Positions 24,003-33,556 of a DNA stretch of 64,000 nt are shown here, in pieces. How positions within the stretch are numbered: the stretch's first letter is position 1; each line of letters begins with the position of its first letter. The DNA is taken from positions 1-64,000 of the forward strand of contig CAZERD010000001.1 in the NCBI GenBank assembly GCA_964515405.1. Reading direction: 5' to 3'. Made by a program: the position numbers and the translations under genes. The DNA is from CAZERD01 sp964515405 (GTDB lineage Bacteria > Campylobacterota_A > Desulfurellia > Desulfurellales > CAZERD01). The notes beneath the pieces were generated by a model. That model saw only the letters and a program-made list of their open reading frames with translations. It searched no databases and was not told the origin of the DNA.

Positions 24003-27000
24003 ATGTTTAAGCAAGGATGTATAGTTGTATGGGCTGTAAGGTTTGAGAAAAACAGGGGCGGTTTTATTTTGAAAGACTTAAGGTTTGTTAATGGAAACTG
24101 TGTGGAAGAGCTGACCGGGTACACCAAGAGTGAATTTCTGAAAAACCCCCGTCTACTGTTGGATGTGATTTATCCAGAGGATAGAGGGGTCATTGTGAGG
24201 CTGAGGGAAGGTGTATCCAGGGGAGAACATGTGGAGTTTGAAACGCGCCTCCGGAGAAGGGATGGTGTGTGTATCAGTGTTAAGCACCTCGTTGTGCCTG
24301 ATGAGAACAGAGGGAAGGTGGTTGAGGCCATATATATTGTGAGGTCACTCTCTGCTGAGGAGAGGGAGGGAGAAGGTAAATACCAAGAGCTCTTTGAGAG
24401 GATGGTTCAATACCTCCCGGCGGGTGTTTTTCTGTACCGTGATAGAATTGTGTTTGCCAATAGGGCCTATGAGGAGATAACGGGTTACAGTCTGTCTGAA
24501 CTCAGGGGGATGCATATATGGGATATCTTTGCTGATGAAGAGCAGAGAGAGAGCATAAGAAGTGTCGCAGAGAAGAGGATTAGGTGTGAAGGGACTCCCA
24601 TGGTTTACAAGCATGCTCCTTTTTACATGAGGGATGGGAGCTTAAGGTATCTTGACGTATATACGGATACGTTAGAGCTTGTTGATGGGTGTGGTGGTTT
24701 TGGGATTGCTATAGATGTAACCGAGGAAAGGGTGTTGAGGGACAAACTGGAGGAGGAGAGTTTATTGCTTAATGTTTTGACAGAGGAGTCCCCTGCCCTT
24801 GTTATGATATATGGTGAGAGACCTGTGTATGCCAACAGGGTATTTCATGAACTGCTGGGGTATACCCCTAAGGAGTTAAGTGAAAGATATGTATGGGAGT
24901 TGATTAGCGAGGATCTCAGAGATACTGTTCGGGAATCTATTGAGCGCAGGTTGAGTGGGGATAACTTTACGTCTTTCTACCCGAAGGCGAAGTTTATAAC
25001 AAAATCTGGTGACTTTAGGTATATTGATGTTGTTTCAAGTACGGTTAGGTACAGTGGTAGGAGTCTTGGGATCCTGGTAGGGATAGATTCTACATCCGAG
25101 CACGAGAAGGAAGAGGCATTGAGGAACTTAAATGATATGTATGTCATACTGAGCAATATAAATCAGGCCATCGTTCGCATTTCCAGGGAAGACGAGATAC
25201 TTAAGTCTGCATGTGAATCCTTTGTTGGGGGGAGCCGATTTAAAGCTACTGGAGTGTGGCTTCTGGATGAGACTGAAGGCGAGGTATATCCCGAGTATGT
25301 GTGTGGAGAGACCAAATGTACAGTATTTACCGAAAGGCTCCCGCTACCTGGGGAGGTTGATTCTCGAGAGATGCATCCCCTGATCAGGTGTATTTCCAAA
25401 GGTGCTATAATCATTAACAATAATACTATTAGAAATGCCCACCTGGGTTCCTGGAGAGCCCCTTTGCTTGCTAAGGGTTTTGCTTCTTCTGCTTTTATAC
25501 CTCTCAAAAAGAAAGGAAAAACTGTGGGTGTTTTGGGTGTGTTTGCAGACAAACCCTTTGTATTTGATAGAGATGTCTATCTCCTGCTTAAGGAAGTGGC
25601 TCAGGACATTTCGTTTGCGCTCGACTCCATAGAAAAGGAAAGATGGTTGTCTGTATTTAATTCTGTGCTTGAGTATGGTACAGACTGGGTTGTGATAACG
25701 GACAAGGATGGAACCATTGTGTACGCAAATAGGGCTGTGGAAAAGATTTCGGGATACAAGAGGGGAGAAATTCTGGGTAAGAATCCAAGGGTGTTCAAGT
25801 CTGGAGTGCATGATAAACAGTTCTATGAGAATTTGTGGAGCACGATACTTTCTGGGGGTGTATTTAGTAGTATAGTTGTAAATAGAGCTAAGAATGGGGA
25901 GCTATTTAGGTTGAATAAGACCATTACACCTGTTTTTATGAATGGGGAGATTCAGTACTTTGTTTCCGTTGATAAGGATATAACCCATGAGAAGAAGTTG
26001 GAAGAATTGATATACCGGCTTTCTACTATTGATCCTGTAACCCATCTACCCAATAGGAAGTCATTTATAGAACAGGCGTCAGGCTTCTTTGAGGAAATGA
26101 AGCTTAAGGACTCTATAGCTGCTGTTGTTATTGTTTCTCCTTCGGGTATATCTGAAATCAACCAGGTGTTCAGCTTTGAGGAAGGTGATAAGGTGCTGAG
26201 AAAAATAGGGGCGGTGTTGAGGAAAACAGTGAGGAATTATGATCTGGTGGCGAAGCTTGTTGGCGATAGGTTTGCTGTTCTATTAAAGGACCTTAAAACT
26301 AAGGAGGATATACTCAGCATAGTGAATAAGATTAAGCAGGTTCTTTTTAGTGAGGTTGACATTGGGAGGGATGTGAAGCTGAGTTATAATATAGGGATAT
26401 CTGTTTATCCTGATGATGGAACAGATGTGAGAGACTTGTTATCAAAGGCTGAGGTGGCTGTTAGCTATGCTCGTAAGAGCGGTGAGAATATACATGCTTT
26501 CTTCCAGAAGGATCTTGGGGAGGAGATAACAAGAGCGTTTAACGTGAGGGTTGAGTTGTCAAGAGCTATAAAAGATGAGGAATTTGCCCTGTTCTATCAA
26601 CCGTACTTTGACGCGCTAACTGGGGAGCTGAGGGGAGCGGAAGTACTGTTGAGGTGGAACAGGAGGGACAGCGGTCTTGTGCCACCGTCCGAGTTTATTC
26701 CCGTACTTGAGCAGACGAATATGATTGTTGACGTAGAAAAGTGGCTGGTTGAAAGGGTCTGCATGAATATAACAAAGTGGAGAAGCCTTGGGGTTAGTGT
26801 GGTACCATTATCCATTAACGTTTCCCCACAGAGCTTTTCCATGGGCAGTATAGAAAAAGAGATACTGTCGGCTATTGATAAGCACAGTGTGGACCCATCA
26901 CTACTAACAGTGGAGATAGTGGAAAGGATGTTTATAGACAACCTTGAAAGGGCACGGGAAACTCTTCTCAGGCTCAAAGATATACAAGTTGCTGTTGCCA

Positions 27001-27308
27001 TAGATGATTTCGGGACAGGTTATTCTTCTCTTTCCTACCTTAAAGTTTTGCCAGTAGATATTCTGAAAATAGATATCTCATTTATAAGGGAGCTTACGGA
27101 GGATGCTGAAACGCTTGCTATAGTTGATGCCATAATTAATCTTGCAAATAAGCTTAACATGTCAACGATAGCAGAGGGTGTTGAAACCCAGCAGCAGCTT
27201 TCCCTTCTTAGGGATTTGAGGTGTACGATGGTTCAAGGATTCCTGTTCTCCAAACCTCTTCCGGAAATGGATTTTCTCAAGATGCTTCTGAGGAATAGTC
27301 ACGTATGA
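24003..27308 (+). CDS. Multi-PAS/GAF protein with degenerate GGDEF and EAL domains (predicted c-di-GMP phosphodiesterase)
   Basis: This 1101-residue cytosolic signalling protein has no membrane span. In order: PAS (about 20-113), PAS (130-243), PAS (256-369), GAF (375-542), PAS (549-666), GGDEF (672-840) and EAL (858-1095). The GGDEF loop reads V-G-D-R-F at about 753, so cyclase activity is unlikely. The EAL domain keeps its catalytic pattern: the first motif is A-E-V-L-L-R-W, with INVSPQSF, TVEIVER, DDFGTGYSSL near 1000, ILKIDISFI and AEGVET. It should hydrolyse c-di-GMP. I start at ATG 24003 because AGGGGG lies six bases upstream; the frame is open for 17 more codons but lacks a better signal. 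It opposes the GGDEF cyclase at 13545-14486 in function. Confidence 0.93.
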   Translation: MFKQGCIVVWAVRFEKNRGGFILKDLRFVNGNCVEELTGYTKSEFLKNPRLLLDVIYPEDRGVIVRLREGVSRGEHVEFETRLRRRDGVCISVKHLVVPDENRGKVVEAIYIVRSLSAEEREGEGKYQELFERMVQYLPAGVFLYRDRIVFANRAYEEITGYSLSELRGMHIWDIFADEEQRESIRSVAEKRIRCEGTPMVYKHAPFYMRDGSLRYLDVYTDTLELVDGCGGFGIAIDVTEERVLRDKLEEESLLLNVLTEESPALVMIYGERPVYANRVFHELLGYTPKELSERYVWELISEDLRDTVRESIERRLSGDNFTSFYPKAKFITKSGDFRYIDVVSSTVRYSGRSLGILVGIDSTSEHEKEEALRNLNDMYVILSNINQAIVRISREDEILKSACESFVGGSRFKATGVWLLDETEGEVYPEYVCGETKCTVFTERLPLPGEVDSREMHPLIRCISKGAIIINNNTIRNAHLGSWRAPLLAKGFASSAFIPLKKKGKTVGVLGVFADKPFVFDRDVYLLLKEVAQDISFALDSIEKERWLSVFNSVLEYGTDWVVITDKDGTIVYANRAVEKISGYKRGEILGKNPRVFKSGVHDKQFYENLWSTILSGGVFSSIVVNRAKNGELFRLNKTITPVFMNGEIQYFVSVDKDITHEKKLEELIYRLSTIDPVTHLPNRKSFIEQASGFFEEMKLKDSIAAVVIVSPSGISEINQVFSFEEGDKVLRKIGAVLRKTVRNYDLVAKLVGDRFAVLLKDLKTKEDILSIVNKIKQVLFSEVDIGRDVKLSYNIGISVYPDDGTDVRDLLSKAEVAVSYARKSGENIHAFFQKDLGEEITRAFNVRVELSRAIKDEEFALFYQPYFDALTGELRGAEVLLRWNRRDSGLVPPSEFIPVLEQTNMIVDVEKWLVERVCMNITKWRSLGVSVVPLSINVSPQSFSMGSIEKEILSAIDKHSVDPSLLTVEIVERMFIDNLERARETLLRLKDIQVAVAIDDFGTGYSSLSYLKVLPVDILKIDISFIRELTEDAETLAIVDAIINLANKLNMSTIAEGVETQQQLSLLRDLRCTMVQGFLFSKPLPEMDFLKMLLRNSHV

Positions 27309-28441
27309 AGGAATATGTCGGAGGGTGTAACTGTGTCGGAGTCACAGAGGACACATGCCCTTTCTATGGCATTTTCTAGCTCTCTTACATTGCCCGGCCA
27401 TGGGTATCCTTTTAATACCTTTATGGCTTCGGGTGATATATTCTTTATGGGTTTGTTAAATTTTGAGGAGTATATCCTAAGGAAGTGCAGGGCAAGGGGT
27501 TCTATCTCTTCCCTTCTTTCCCTCAACGGGGGGATATTTATTGGGAATACATTTATCCTATAGTAGAGATCCTCTCTAAATCTTCCTTCCTCCATTTCTT
27601 TTCTGACGTCTTTATTGGTGGTGCATATTATTCTTACATCGACCTCAATAGGTTTTTCTGAGCCTATCCTGTCTATGGTCTTTTCCTGGATGACCCTTAA
27701 AAGTTTTGCCTGGAGCGTCTGTGGCATCTCTGTAATTTCATCTAAAAGGAGGGTACCTTTGTGTGCCTGTTCAAACTTACCCTTGTGTGATTTTATAGCC
27801 CCTGAGAATGCCCCTTTTTCATATCCGAACATCTCCGCCTCAAGTAGGTTTTCCGGTATGGCTGCGCAGTTAAGAGCTATGAATGGTTTGTTTTGTCTGG
27901 GGCTTAATCTATGTATAAATTTTGCCACTACCTCTTTACCTACCCCGCTTTCTCCCAACAAAAGTACTGTTGCATCTGTGTTCGCCACTTTTTCTGCGAG
28001 TGCGAATATTCTTTTTGTTAGCTCGCTTTCGCACACTATCTGGCTGGTTTCTGGAGTCTCTGGTAACTTGCGGGTTAGCTGTTTGTGCGACATGGCAAGC
28101 TTTATAGCTTTCTCCAACGTTTCTTGGGAGAAAGGCTTGAGGATAAAGTCAAACGCTCCTATCTTCATGGCTTCCACAGCGGATTCTACTGTGCCTACTG
28201 CCGTTATCATTATAAATGGTGTATCGCTAAGCTTCTTTACTTCTCTCAGGAATTCTATGCCATCCATTTTTGGCATCTTTAAGTCGCTGATTATGACATT
28301 GTACTGGTTGTTTTTCAACAGTTTTAGTGCTTCTTTGGCTCCTGAAGCTGCTGTGGGCTCAAATCCGAGGTGCTTTATGGTAGCTGATAAAGCTATTCTC
28401 ATCTGATCATCGTCGTCCACAATTAGTATTCTGGGAGTCAT
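27299..28441 (-). CDS. NtrC-type sigma-54 activator response regulator without DNA-binding domain
   Basis: This 380-residue regulator has a receiver domain (phospho-aspartate D53; conserved T80 and K102) and an AAA+ sigma-54 activator domain: Walker A GESGVGKE (163-170), Walker B LLLDE ending at E235, and the sigma-54 contact loop at 210-215. That loop reads G-A-F-S-G-A instead of GAFTGA. The protein ends at residue 380 (VTPSDIFLHT), right after the AAA+ lid region, where family members continue with a Fis-type helix-turn-helix. HTH-less activators such as Helicobacter FlgR are known. The TGA stop overlaps the 3' end of the EAL gene by ten bases. It follows the AsmA-like gene by three bases. 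No histidine kinase is in the window. Confidence 0.92.
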   Translation of the reverse strand: MTPRILIVDDDDQMRIALSATIKHLGFEPTAASGAKEALKLLKNNQYNVIISDLKMPKMDGIEFLREVKKLSDTPFIMITAVGTVESAVEAMKIGAFDFILKPFSQETLEKAIKLAMSHKQLTRKLPETPETSQIVCESELTKRIFALAEKVANTDATVLLLGESGVGKEVVAKFIHRLSPRQNKPFIALNCAAIPENLLEAEMFGYEKGAFSGAIKSHKGKFEQAHKGTLLLDEITEMPQTLQAKLLRVIQEKTIDRIGSEKPIEVDVRIICTTNKDVRKEMEEGRFREDLYYRINVFPINIPPLRERREEIEPLALHFLRIYSSKFNKPIKNISPEAIKVLKGYPWPGNVRELENAIERACVLCDSDTVTPSDIFLHT

Positions 28442-28444
28442 TGT

Positions 28445-31400
28445 CTATTTTAGAATGTGGAATGGTAGCGTTAATGTTCTCTTGATTATACCCAATATTC
28501 CTTTTCCTACACTTTTAAATGGTATTGGATGGGCATGCATTTTCCCATTTAAGTGTCCGTATACGTGGAAACTTAGTCCAGTAAAACTTTTTTCTTTCCC
28601 TCCTATTATCCATCCTACGACTGGAATAGAGGAGATCAATCTGTTTATGGTCCTGAATGTGATGAACGTGACGTCAAAATCCGCGTAGTTTTTTGGTATG
28701 TTGTAGGAGCCGTATGCGAATATGGAGATGCTTTTTCCTTCAAAAGCAACTGCTTTGTCTTTTTGGGTGCTCAAAACTCCGTTTCTTAGGTAGAGGGGCG
28801 CAGTTATACGGTGATATATTAATTTTCTGTCAAAGTTCACTTTGCCGCTTAGGAGGGACACAATATTTGTGACTGCAAGGATCTTGTATACCGGTGGTAC
28901 ACCTATGAATTCCCCGTGTTTTGCTTCTGCATCTATTGGACCGTAAAGAGACTCGAGGCTTATATGCTTTGTCTTTTTACTCCTCAGTCTGAAGTTTACT
29001 TTGAGTATGTTGTTCTTCATTTTATTGCCTGTGAGGAAAGAAAAGATTTTTCTGTCCAGTATCTTACCTATTATATATGAGTTTTTTCTCTGTTTTATAG
29101 TGATATTCGCGTTTGTTTCCTTGGAGATTAGTGAAAGTTTTGTGTTACCCCCTTGTTTTGTAGCGTGGAATGTGAGGTCGTTGAGTACGAATCTATCTTT
29201 CCTGCTAATAAACCTGAACTTCGCGAAGTGTATCAGAATGTCTGCGTTTATGGCTGGGATGTATATGTTTGGATTGAGCGTTCTATGCTTGCTTCTTGGG
29301 GTTTTTGTTCTTTTGGGATATCTTTTTGCGGTGATAAGCTTTTTTTCTTCATGGGTTGTTTTTAGAGTAAATAAGGGGGCATTAGCCCTAAATGTAACAT
29401 ATCTGGGCTTTGTCAGTATGACCTCCCCGTGGTATTTCAGTGGAGTGTCTGAGGATATTGCTGTTCCGTGTTGGATGAGTATTTCGTGTTTGCTGAACTT
29501 GATGTTGGTGGATATGTTTGTTAGTTGTAAGTTCCCAACTGCTCCACGGGATAGTGTTACGTTGCCATTTATTCGTTTTATGGTGCCTTTTGATATTAGA
29601 AATTCGGCTTTCCCGTTGAGGTATCCAGAGATATGCGAAACAGGAGTTAGTGAATTCAGTAGGTCAAGATTAAAGTTCTTTAACTGAATTCTTCCAGAAT
29701 AGTTGTTGCTTTTGAAGTTAAGTGTACACGTTGCTTTTAGTCCGCCTTTATTTCCAATCGCAATGTTGGCATTGTAGAGTGTTATTTGATCATTGGTTGC
29801 ATTTCCTTTTATTTTTAGTAGTATGGGAAGCATCCTTCCATTGTTGCCATATGCCGTGTATGCTGTTGTGTTGAATGATAGGAGGTGTGGTTTGCCATTT
29901 ATTGTACCTGATATTTTCATGGGTCCCTGAGGACTGAAAATGGCTTTATGGGATAGCGATTCTTCCAAGTATGATACGTCTGCCCTTGCCAGTTTTCCCG
30001 AGAAGGTGGAATTGAAGGACAGTTCTGGCTTTAGTGTGATATTTGTGCTATTTGTGCTGATGTGAGACCTTAGACTTTCTGCTTTAAAGTTCGTCATGTC
30101 AATATATAGGTAGACAGTATCGTTTTTGATGAGTCTGGTCACCTCTATGTTTCCATTTACAGAGAGGTGTTTGCCAGGTACCCAATTGTCTTTTAGGGTT
30201 AGTTTGCTTATTTCTATGTGGATATGGAAATCGAAAGGTGGATGCGGTTTCCACCTGTAGTTTTTTATTTTCGCTGTGCCGCTAAGCGTTCCATGTAGGT
30301 TGCTGGGGTTACCAAGTTGTTTTATGTCTCTCTTAGAGAATATGTTGTGCTTGAGGAAGATTTCCGCCTCTTTCGTGAGATTACCTGAGAATCTCAGTAT
30401 CATATTGCATGGATATCCTTTGGTCCTGTTTATTGTGACGGTGGAGTTGTTTAGTTGCATTTCACCGAGCGATCCGTTTAGATGGGCTGTTATTTCGCCT
30501 GGCGATACAATTATGGTGTCATACTCTGTGTTTATCCAGGGATCGTTCTTTTTGAATCTGAGTGTTGCTTTTTTTACCAAGATAGTCCCAGATTTTATGA
30601 AGTTTTTGTTGAATTTCCCTGAGAATCTTAGTTGTTTGACTTTTACCTCGGCACATTTTAGGTATCTTTCCACTTTTATCATATGAATCGTGTTGAGTAC
30701 TTGTTGGTTTATGGCTAAATATGGCGTAGTTATTTGTCCGTTCAGGTTTGATAAAGAACGTGTGCTGGTGTTAATATTACCGTTCAGGAGTACGTTGTAT
30801 CCATTCTCGGAATATAAGGTTAGGTTCTCCATTTGTAATGTGTTTCTACAGATTTGAATGCTGCCATCAACGGATACATTTGATGCACTGAACATCTTGT
30901 AGGTTATAGCGTTTAGTTTTAGGTGGAGTTTGATTTTACCTTGTAGGTGAGCGGTTAGTGAGCCGGATATGGTTTTTATACCGTGGAATGTTTTTCTCAG
31001 TTTAACCAGCAATTCAACCGAAACATGGTTTCTATGGAGTGTGGCGTTTATGGATGTGTGGTTTGTATTCAAGGTACCGTTGAGTGAAAGGATATTCGTT
31101 TTGTTTAACAGGTTGTAGGCAAGAGATATATTTCCTCTGTATCCTATGGATGTGTTGTTGATTTTTAGCTTAATCGAGGACTGTAATACATGTATGTCTG
31201 CTGGGATTAGGGGAATGTGTAATGGATCGTGTTTTTTGTCTTTGGTTTTTATTGTTAGGCTGGCATACAGCTTTTTTATGTTTATCTCCCCGAGATACAT
31301 TTTACCTGAGAATATTTTTGAGAACAGGAATTTAAAGATGGATACCTTGTCAGATATGTCTTCAGCGCGCACGAGGTTTGTGTTCTGGGATATCCATATG

Positions 31401-31615
31401 CGTGGAAGGATCACGATAACGTAGGGAAAGTCCCTTTTTACTACTGGGTTGCCCAGTTTGTTTACCCTGAGATTATGTATGGTTTTTAGTTTTTTCAGGA
31501 TGGTTGAGCGGGATATACCCCCGACAAGCGGGGGTATAATTACATTCCATGTTACGAGTATTCCTGCTGTTAGAAAGATGAGTAAGCCGAGCAGAAACAA
31601 GCCCAGTTTTTTCAT
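28445..31615 (-). CDS. Large AsmA-like/YhdP-type envelope protein
   Basis: This 1056-residue protein has one N-terminal membrane anchor (LGLFLLGLLIFLTAGILVTW) and a long beta-strand-rich periplasmic part. AsmA, YhdP and TamB relatives form long grooves that are thought to carry lipids between inner and outer membrane. The C-terminal segment VVGWIIGGKEKSFTGLSFHVYG, ending in GKGILGIIKRTLTLPFHIL, is the AsmA-like C-terminal domain. The middle is rich in N-x-T/S repeats of strands. It overlaps the DsbC-like gene upstream by four bases and precedes the NtrC-type regulator by three. A diderm envelope is implied. The lipid substrate is unknown. Confidence 0.85.
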   Translation of the reverse strand: MKKLGLFLLGLLIFLTAGILVTWNVIIPPLVGGISRSTILKKLKTIHNLRVNKLGNPVVKRDFPYVIVILPRIWISQNTNLVRAEDISDKVSIFKFLFSKIFSGKMYLGEINIKKLYASLTIKTKDKKHDPLHIPLIPADIHVLQSSIKLKINNTSIGYRGNISLAYNLLNKTNILSLNGTLNTNHTSINATLHRNHVSVELLVKLRKTFHGIKTISGSLTAHLQGKIKLHLKLNAITYKMFSASNVSVDGSIQICRNTLQMENLTLYSENGYNVLLNGNINTSTRSLSNLNGQITTPYLAINQQVLNTIHMIKVERYLKCAEVKVKQLRFSGKFNKNFIKSGTILVKKATLRFKKNDPWINTEYDTIIVSPGEITAHLNGSLGEMQLNNSTVTINRTKGYPCNMILRFSGNLTKEAEIFLKHNIFSKRDIKQLGNPSNLHGTLSGTAKIKNYRWKPHPPFDFHIHIEISKLTLKDNWVPGKHLSVNGNIEVTRLIKNDTVYLYIDMTNFKAESLRSHISTNSTNITLKPELSFNSTFSGKLARADVSYLEESLSHKAIFSPQGPMKISGTINGKPHLLSFNTTAYTAYGNNGRMLPILLKIKGNATNDQITLYNANIAIGNKGGLKATCTLNFKSNNYSGRIQLKNFNLDLLNSLTPVSHISGYLNGKAEFLISKGTIKRINGNVTLSRGAVGNLQLTNISTNIKFSKHEILIQHGTAISSDTPLKYHGEVILTKPRYVTFRANAPLFTLKTTHEEKKLITAKRYPKRTKTPRSKHRTLNPNIYIPAINADILIHFAKFRFISRKDRFVLNDLTFHATKQGGNTKLSLISKETNANITIKQRKNSYIIGKILDRKIFSFLTGNKMKNNILKVNFRLRSKKTKHISLESLYGPIDAEAKHGEFIGVPPVYKILAVTNIVSLLSGKVNFDRKLIYHRITAPLYLRNGVLSTQKDKAVAFEGKSISIFAYGSYNIPKNYADFDVTFITFRTINRLISSIPVVGWIIGGKEKSFTGLSFHVYGHLNGKMHAHPIPFKSVGKGILGIIKRTLTLPFHILK

Positions 31616-32427
31616 TTTATCTCTTTGGAGAGATTATTAACCCCCTGAATAATAACGGCTTTTTCATCTCCTTCCATTACGAACATCGTTGGTGTGGCAT
31701 TTATTCTATGACTCATGAGCAGTATTACAAGGTCTCTAAGATGCTTGTTGTATTTTTTCTTGAGTTGGTTGTTAATGAGTTTTTTATTTTCATTCACGAG
31801 TTTGTCTACATCCGCGAATGATGCTGCCTCGATCTTGTCAAGGGCCTGCTTTAGTGTACCTGTGGCTTCGTAGTGCCAGAAGAGCAAAGTAGCTTGTACG
31901 GAGCGTTCTCCGTGGATTATGAGTGGCAAGACGTGGAGGGTTATTTTGTTTTCTTTAGCCAGCGACATGAGTGTTTTGAATTCCCTTTTGCAAAATGGGC
32001 AGTACGGGTCGCTGAACATATAGACCACCGTTTTACCGTTCCCATAGGTCTTGTTTATGCTTTTGGGGAATTTCTTAATGAACTTTGTGAACCAGCTAAC
32101 GTCAACGGCTACATGTTCTATACTGTTTTTGGGTAGAACCCTGTAGAGTTTTCCATCTTTCATTTTCAGAACCACAGGAATAACTCTTTTCTTATTGTGG
32201 GATACCCAGATGTAGGAATTTATGACTGTCCCTGTGGTTTTGTTCTTTATAGATACTTTAAGTGTGTCGTAACCTTTTATTTGTTCTTTATTTGTCTTCT
32301 TGATGGAGAACTCCATGTTTGGTGGTATGAAATGCTTTACTATGTTTCTGTAGGTTTTCATTTCCCCTGCGAGTGCGGTTCCGGTGATGAATACAAACAT
32401 CAGCATCCCTATAAGGATCTTTTTCAC
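31612..32427 (-). CDS. Periplasmic thiol:disulfide protein, DsbC/DsbG-like
   Basis: This 271-residue exported thioredoxin-fold protein has a signal peptide at residues 1-20 (MKKILIGMLMFVFITGTALA). The active site C143-P-F-C146 sits in FSDPYCPFCKREF and the cis-proline loop is NATPTMFV near the end. The N-terminal half corresponds to the dimerisation region of DsbC-type proteins, here diverged. It would isomerise or reduce disulfides in the periplasm, possibly for the AsmA-like protein it overlaps. It starts with GTG at 32427, preceded by AGGGGGTG. No DsbD-type reductase is in the window. Confidence 0.88.
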   Translation of the reverse strand: MKKILIGMLMFVFITGTALAGEMKTYRNIVKHFIPPNMEFSIKKTNKEQIKGYDTLKVSIKNKTTGTVINSYIWVSHNKKRVIPVVLKMKDGKLYRVLPKNSIEHVAVDVSWFTKFIKKFPKSINKTYGNGKTVVYMFSDPYCPFCKREFKTLMSLAKENKITLHVLPLIIHGERSVQATLLFWHYEATGTLKQALDKIEAASFADVDKLVNENKKLINNQLKKKYNKHLRDLVILLMSHRINATPTMFVMEGDEKAVIIQGVNNLSKEIK

Positions 32428-32459
32428 ATTGCACCCCCTAAAGCTTTATCTATATTAAA

Positions 32460-32489
32460 AGTATATCAAAAAATAACTATGTTGCACAA
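32460..32489 (-). promoter_or_regulatory. Possible promoter of the DsbC-like/AsmA-like/NtrC-type operon
   Basis: On the minus strand TATACT (32460-32465) lies 18 bases after a weak TTGTGC (32484-32489), overlapping the end of the upstream ATPase gene. The -35 box matches only the TTG, so confidence is moderate. Confidence 0.4.
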
Positions 32490-33556
32490 GTGGTTTGGGA
32501 GTGTTTTTCCACTATCTTTACATGCTCTGGTTTTACGGAGAGGTAGATAGATTTTCCTATGTCTATGTCCAGGTAATACATAGTGTATTTGGGTACGCAT
32601 AGATCTACGCTGAATGGTTCCCTGGCGAATGTGATGAGAAATTCGTGTCCCTGTGGGATGATATCTTTAACTTTTACTTCGACAGCGTTTAACCGGTATT
32701 CGCTTTTCATTGGCTTTCTGCCAAACAGGAATATATTTTCAGGTCTTATCGCTACGTTCACCGTCTTTTCCTTGATCACAGTATCATGGCTTAGGAACTC
32801 CACACCTTTAACCTCAACACTGGTTAGTTTTTTTATTTGTTTGACTGTTCCATCAAATAAGAATGTGCCGACGAACGATGCCACGAACTGGGAATTAGGT
32901 GTGTACGCGACTTCTCTGGTTGTCCCGGACTGTAAGATTCTGCCATGATCTATGATTGCTATCCTGTTGGCCAGCGACCACACATCTTCCATGTCATGGG
33001 TTACGTGAATTACAGTCATGTGTATGTTGTTTATGGCTTTTCTTATTATCTGCCGTGCCATGCTTTTTGTTTGGTGATCCAAGGCGGAGAAGGGTTCATC
33101 CATGAGTATGAGCTTGGGTTCAACTATCAGAGCCCTTGCCAGCGCTACTCTTTGTTTTTCCCCGCCTGATAGTGACTCTGGCTTCCTGTCAAGCAGGTGG
33201 TCTATATGGAACATTCTCGCCATTTCTTTAACGCTATAAGTGGGGTTTGGCTTTTTTTTCAGGCCGTAGGCTATGTTGCTTGAGACACTCATATGGGGAA
33301 ACAGAGCGTAGTCTTGATAAACTATCCCTATGTTTCTTTCCTCTGTGTCTAGTTCTGTTATGTTTTTTCCCTCCAGTTCTATCTTGCCACTCACAGGTCT
33401 GTGAAATCCTACTATGGTTTCCAAAAGTACCGTTTTACCTGCGCCTGTTGGGCCTACGATGGCAAGATAGTCACCCTTTCTGAGGTTCAAGGATATGTTG
33501 TTGAGATGAAAGTCACCAACTATTATGCTAAGGTTTTCTACTCTAAGAAAGTCCAT
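32477..33556 (-). CDS. Molybdate/tungstate-type ABC transporter ATPase (ModC/WtpC-like)
   Basis: This 359-residue ATPase has Walker A GPTGAGKT, signature LSGGEKQRVALARA, Walker B LILMDEPFSALD and H-loop VTHDMEDV. A C-terminal regulatory domain from about residue 235 contains the TOBE-type motif VAIRPENIFLFG. It pairs with the overlapping permease gene upstream (14 bases). Family relatives import molybdate, tungstate, sulphate or polyamines; the partner permease points to molybdate/tungstate. Neither a binding protein nor ModE is adjacent. Confidence 0.85.
   Translation of the reverse strand: MDFLRVENLSIIVGDFHLNNISLNLRKGDYLAIVGPTGAGKTVLLETIVGFHRPVSGKIELEGKNITELDTEERNIGIVYQDYALFPHMSVSSNIAYGLKKKPNPTYSVKEMARMFHIDHLLDRKPESLSGGEKQRVALARALIVEPKLILMDEPFSALDHQTKSMARQIIRKAINNIHMTVIHVTHDMEDVWSLANRIAIIDHGRILQSGTTREVAYTPNSQFVASFVGTFLFDGTVKQIKKLTSVEVKGVEFLSHDTVIKEKTVNVAIRPENIFLFGRKPMKSEYRLNAVEVKVKDIIPQGHEFLITFAREPFSVDLCVPKYTMYYLDIDIGKSIYLSVKPEHVKIVEKHSQTTCAT

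Noticed and set aside
27615..28406. Open frame of 263 codons on the plus strand opposite the NtrC-type regulator
   Set aside because: It is the antisense of a clearly conserved gene, has no ribosome-binding site and encodes no recognisable protein.
29001..29687. Open frame of 228 codons on the plus strand opposite the AsmA-like gene
   Set aside because: The hydrophobic product is what antisense of a strand-rich protein gives; the AsmA-like frame has clear domain support.
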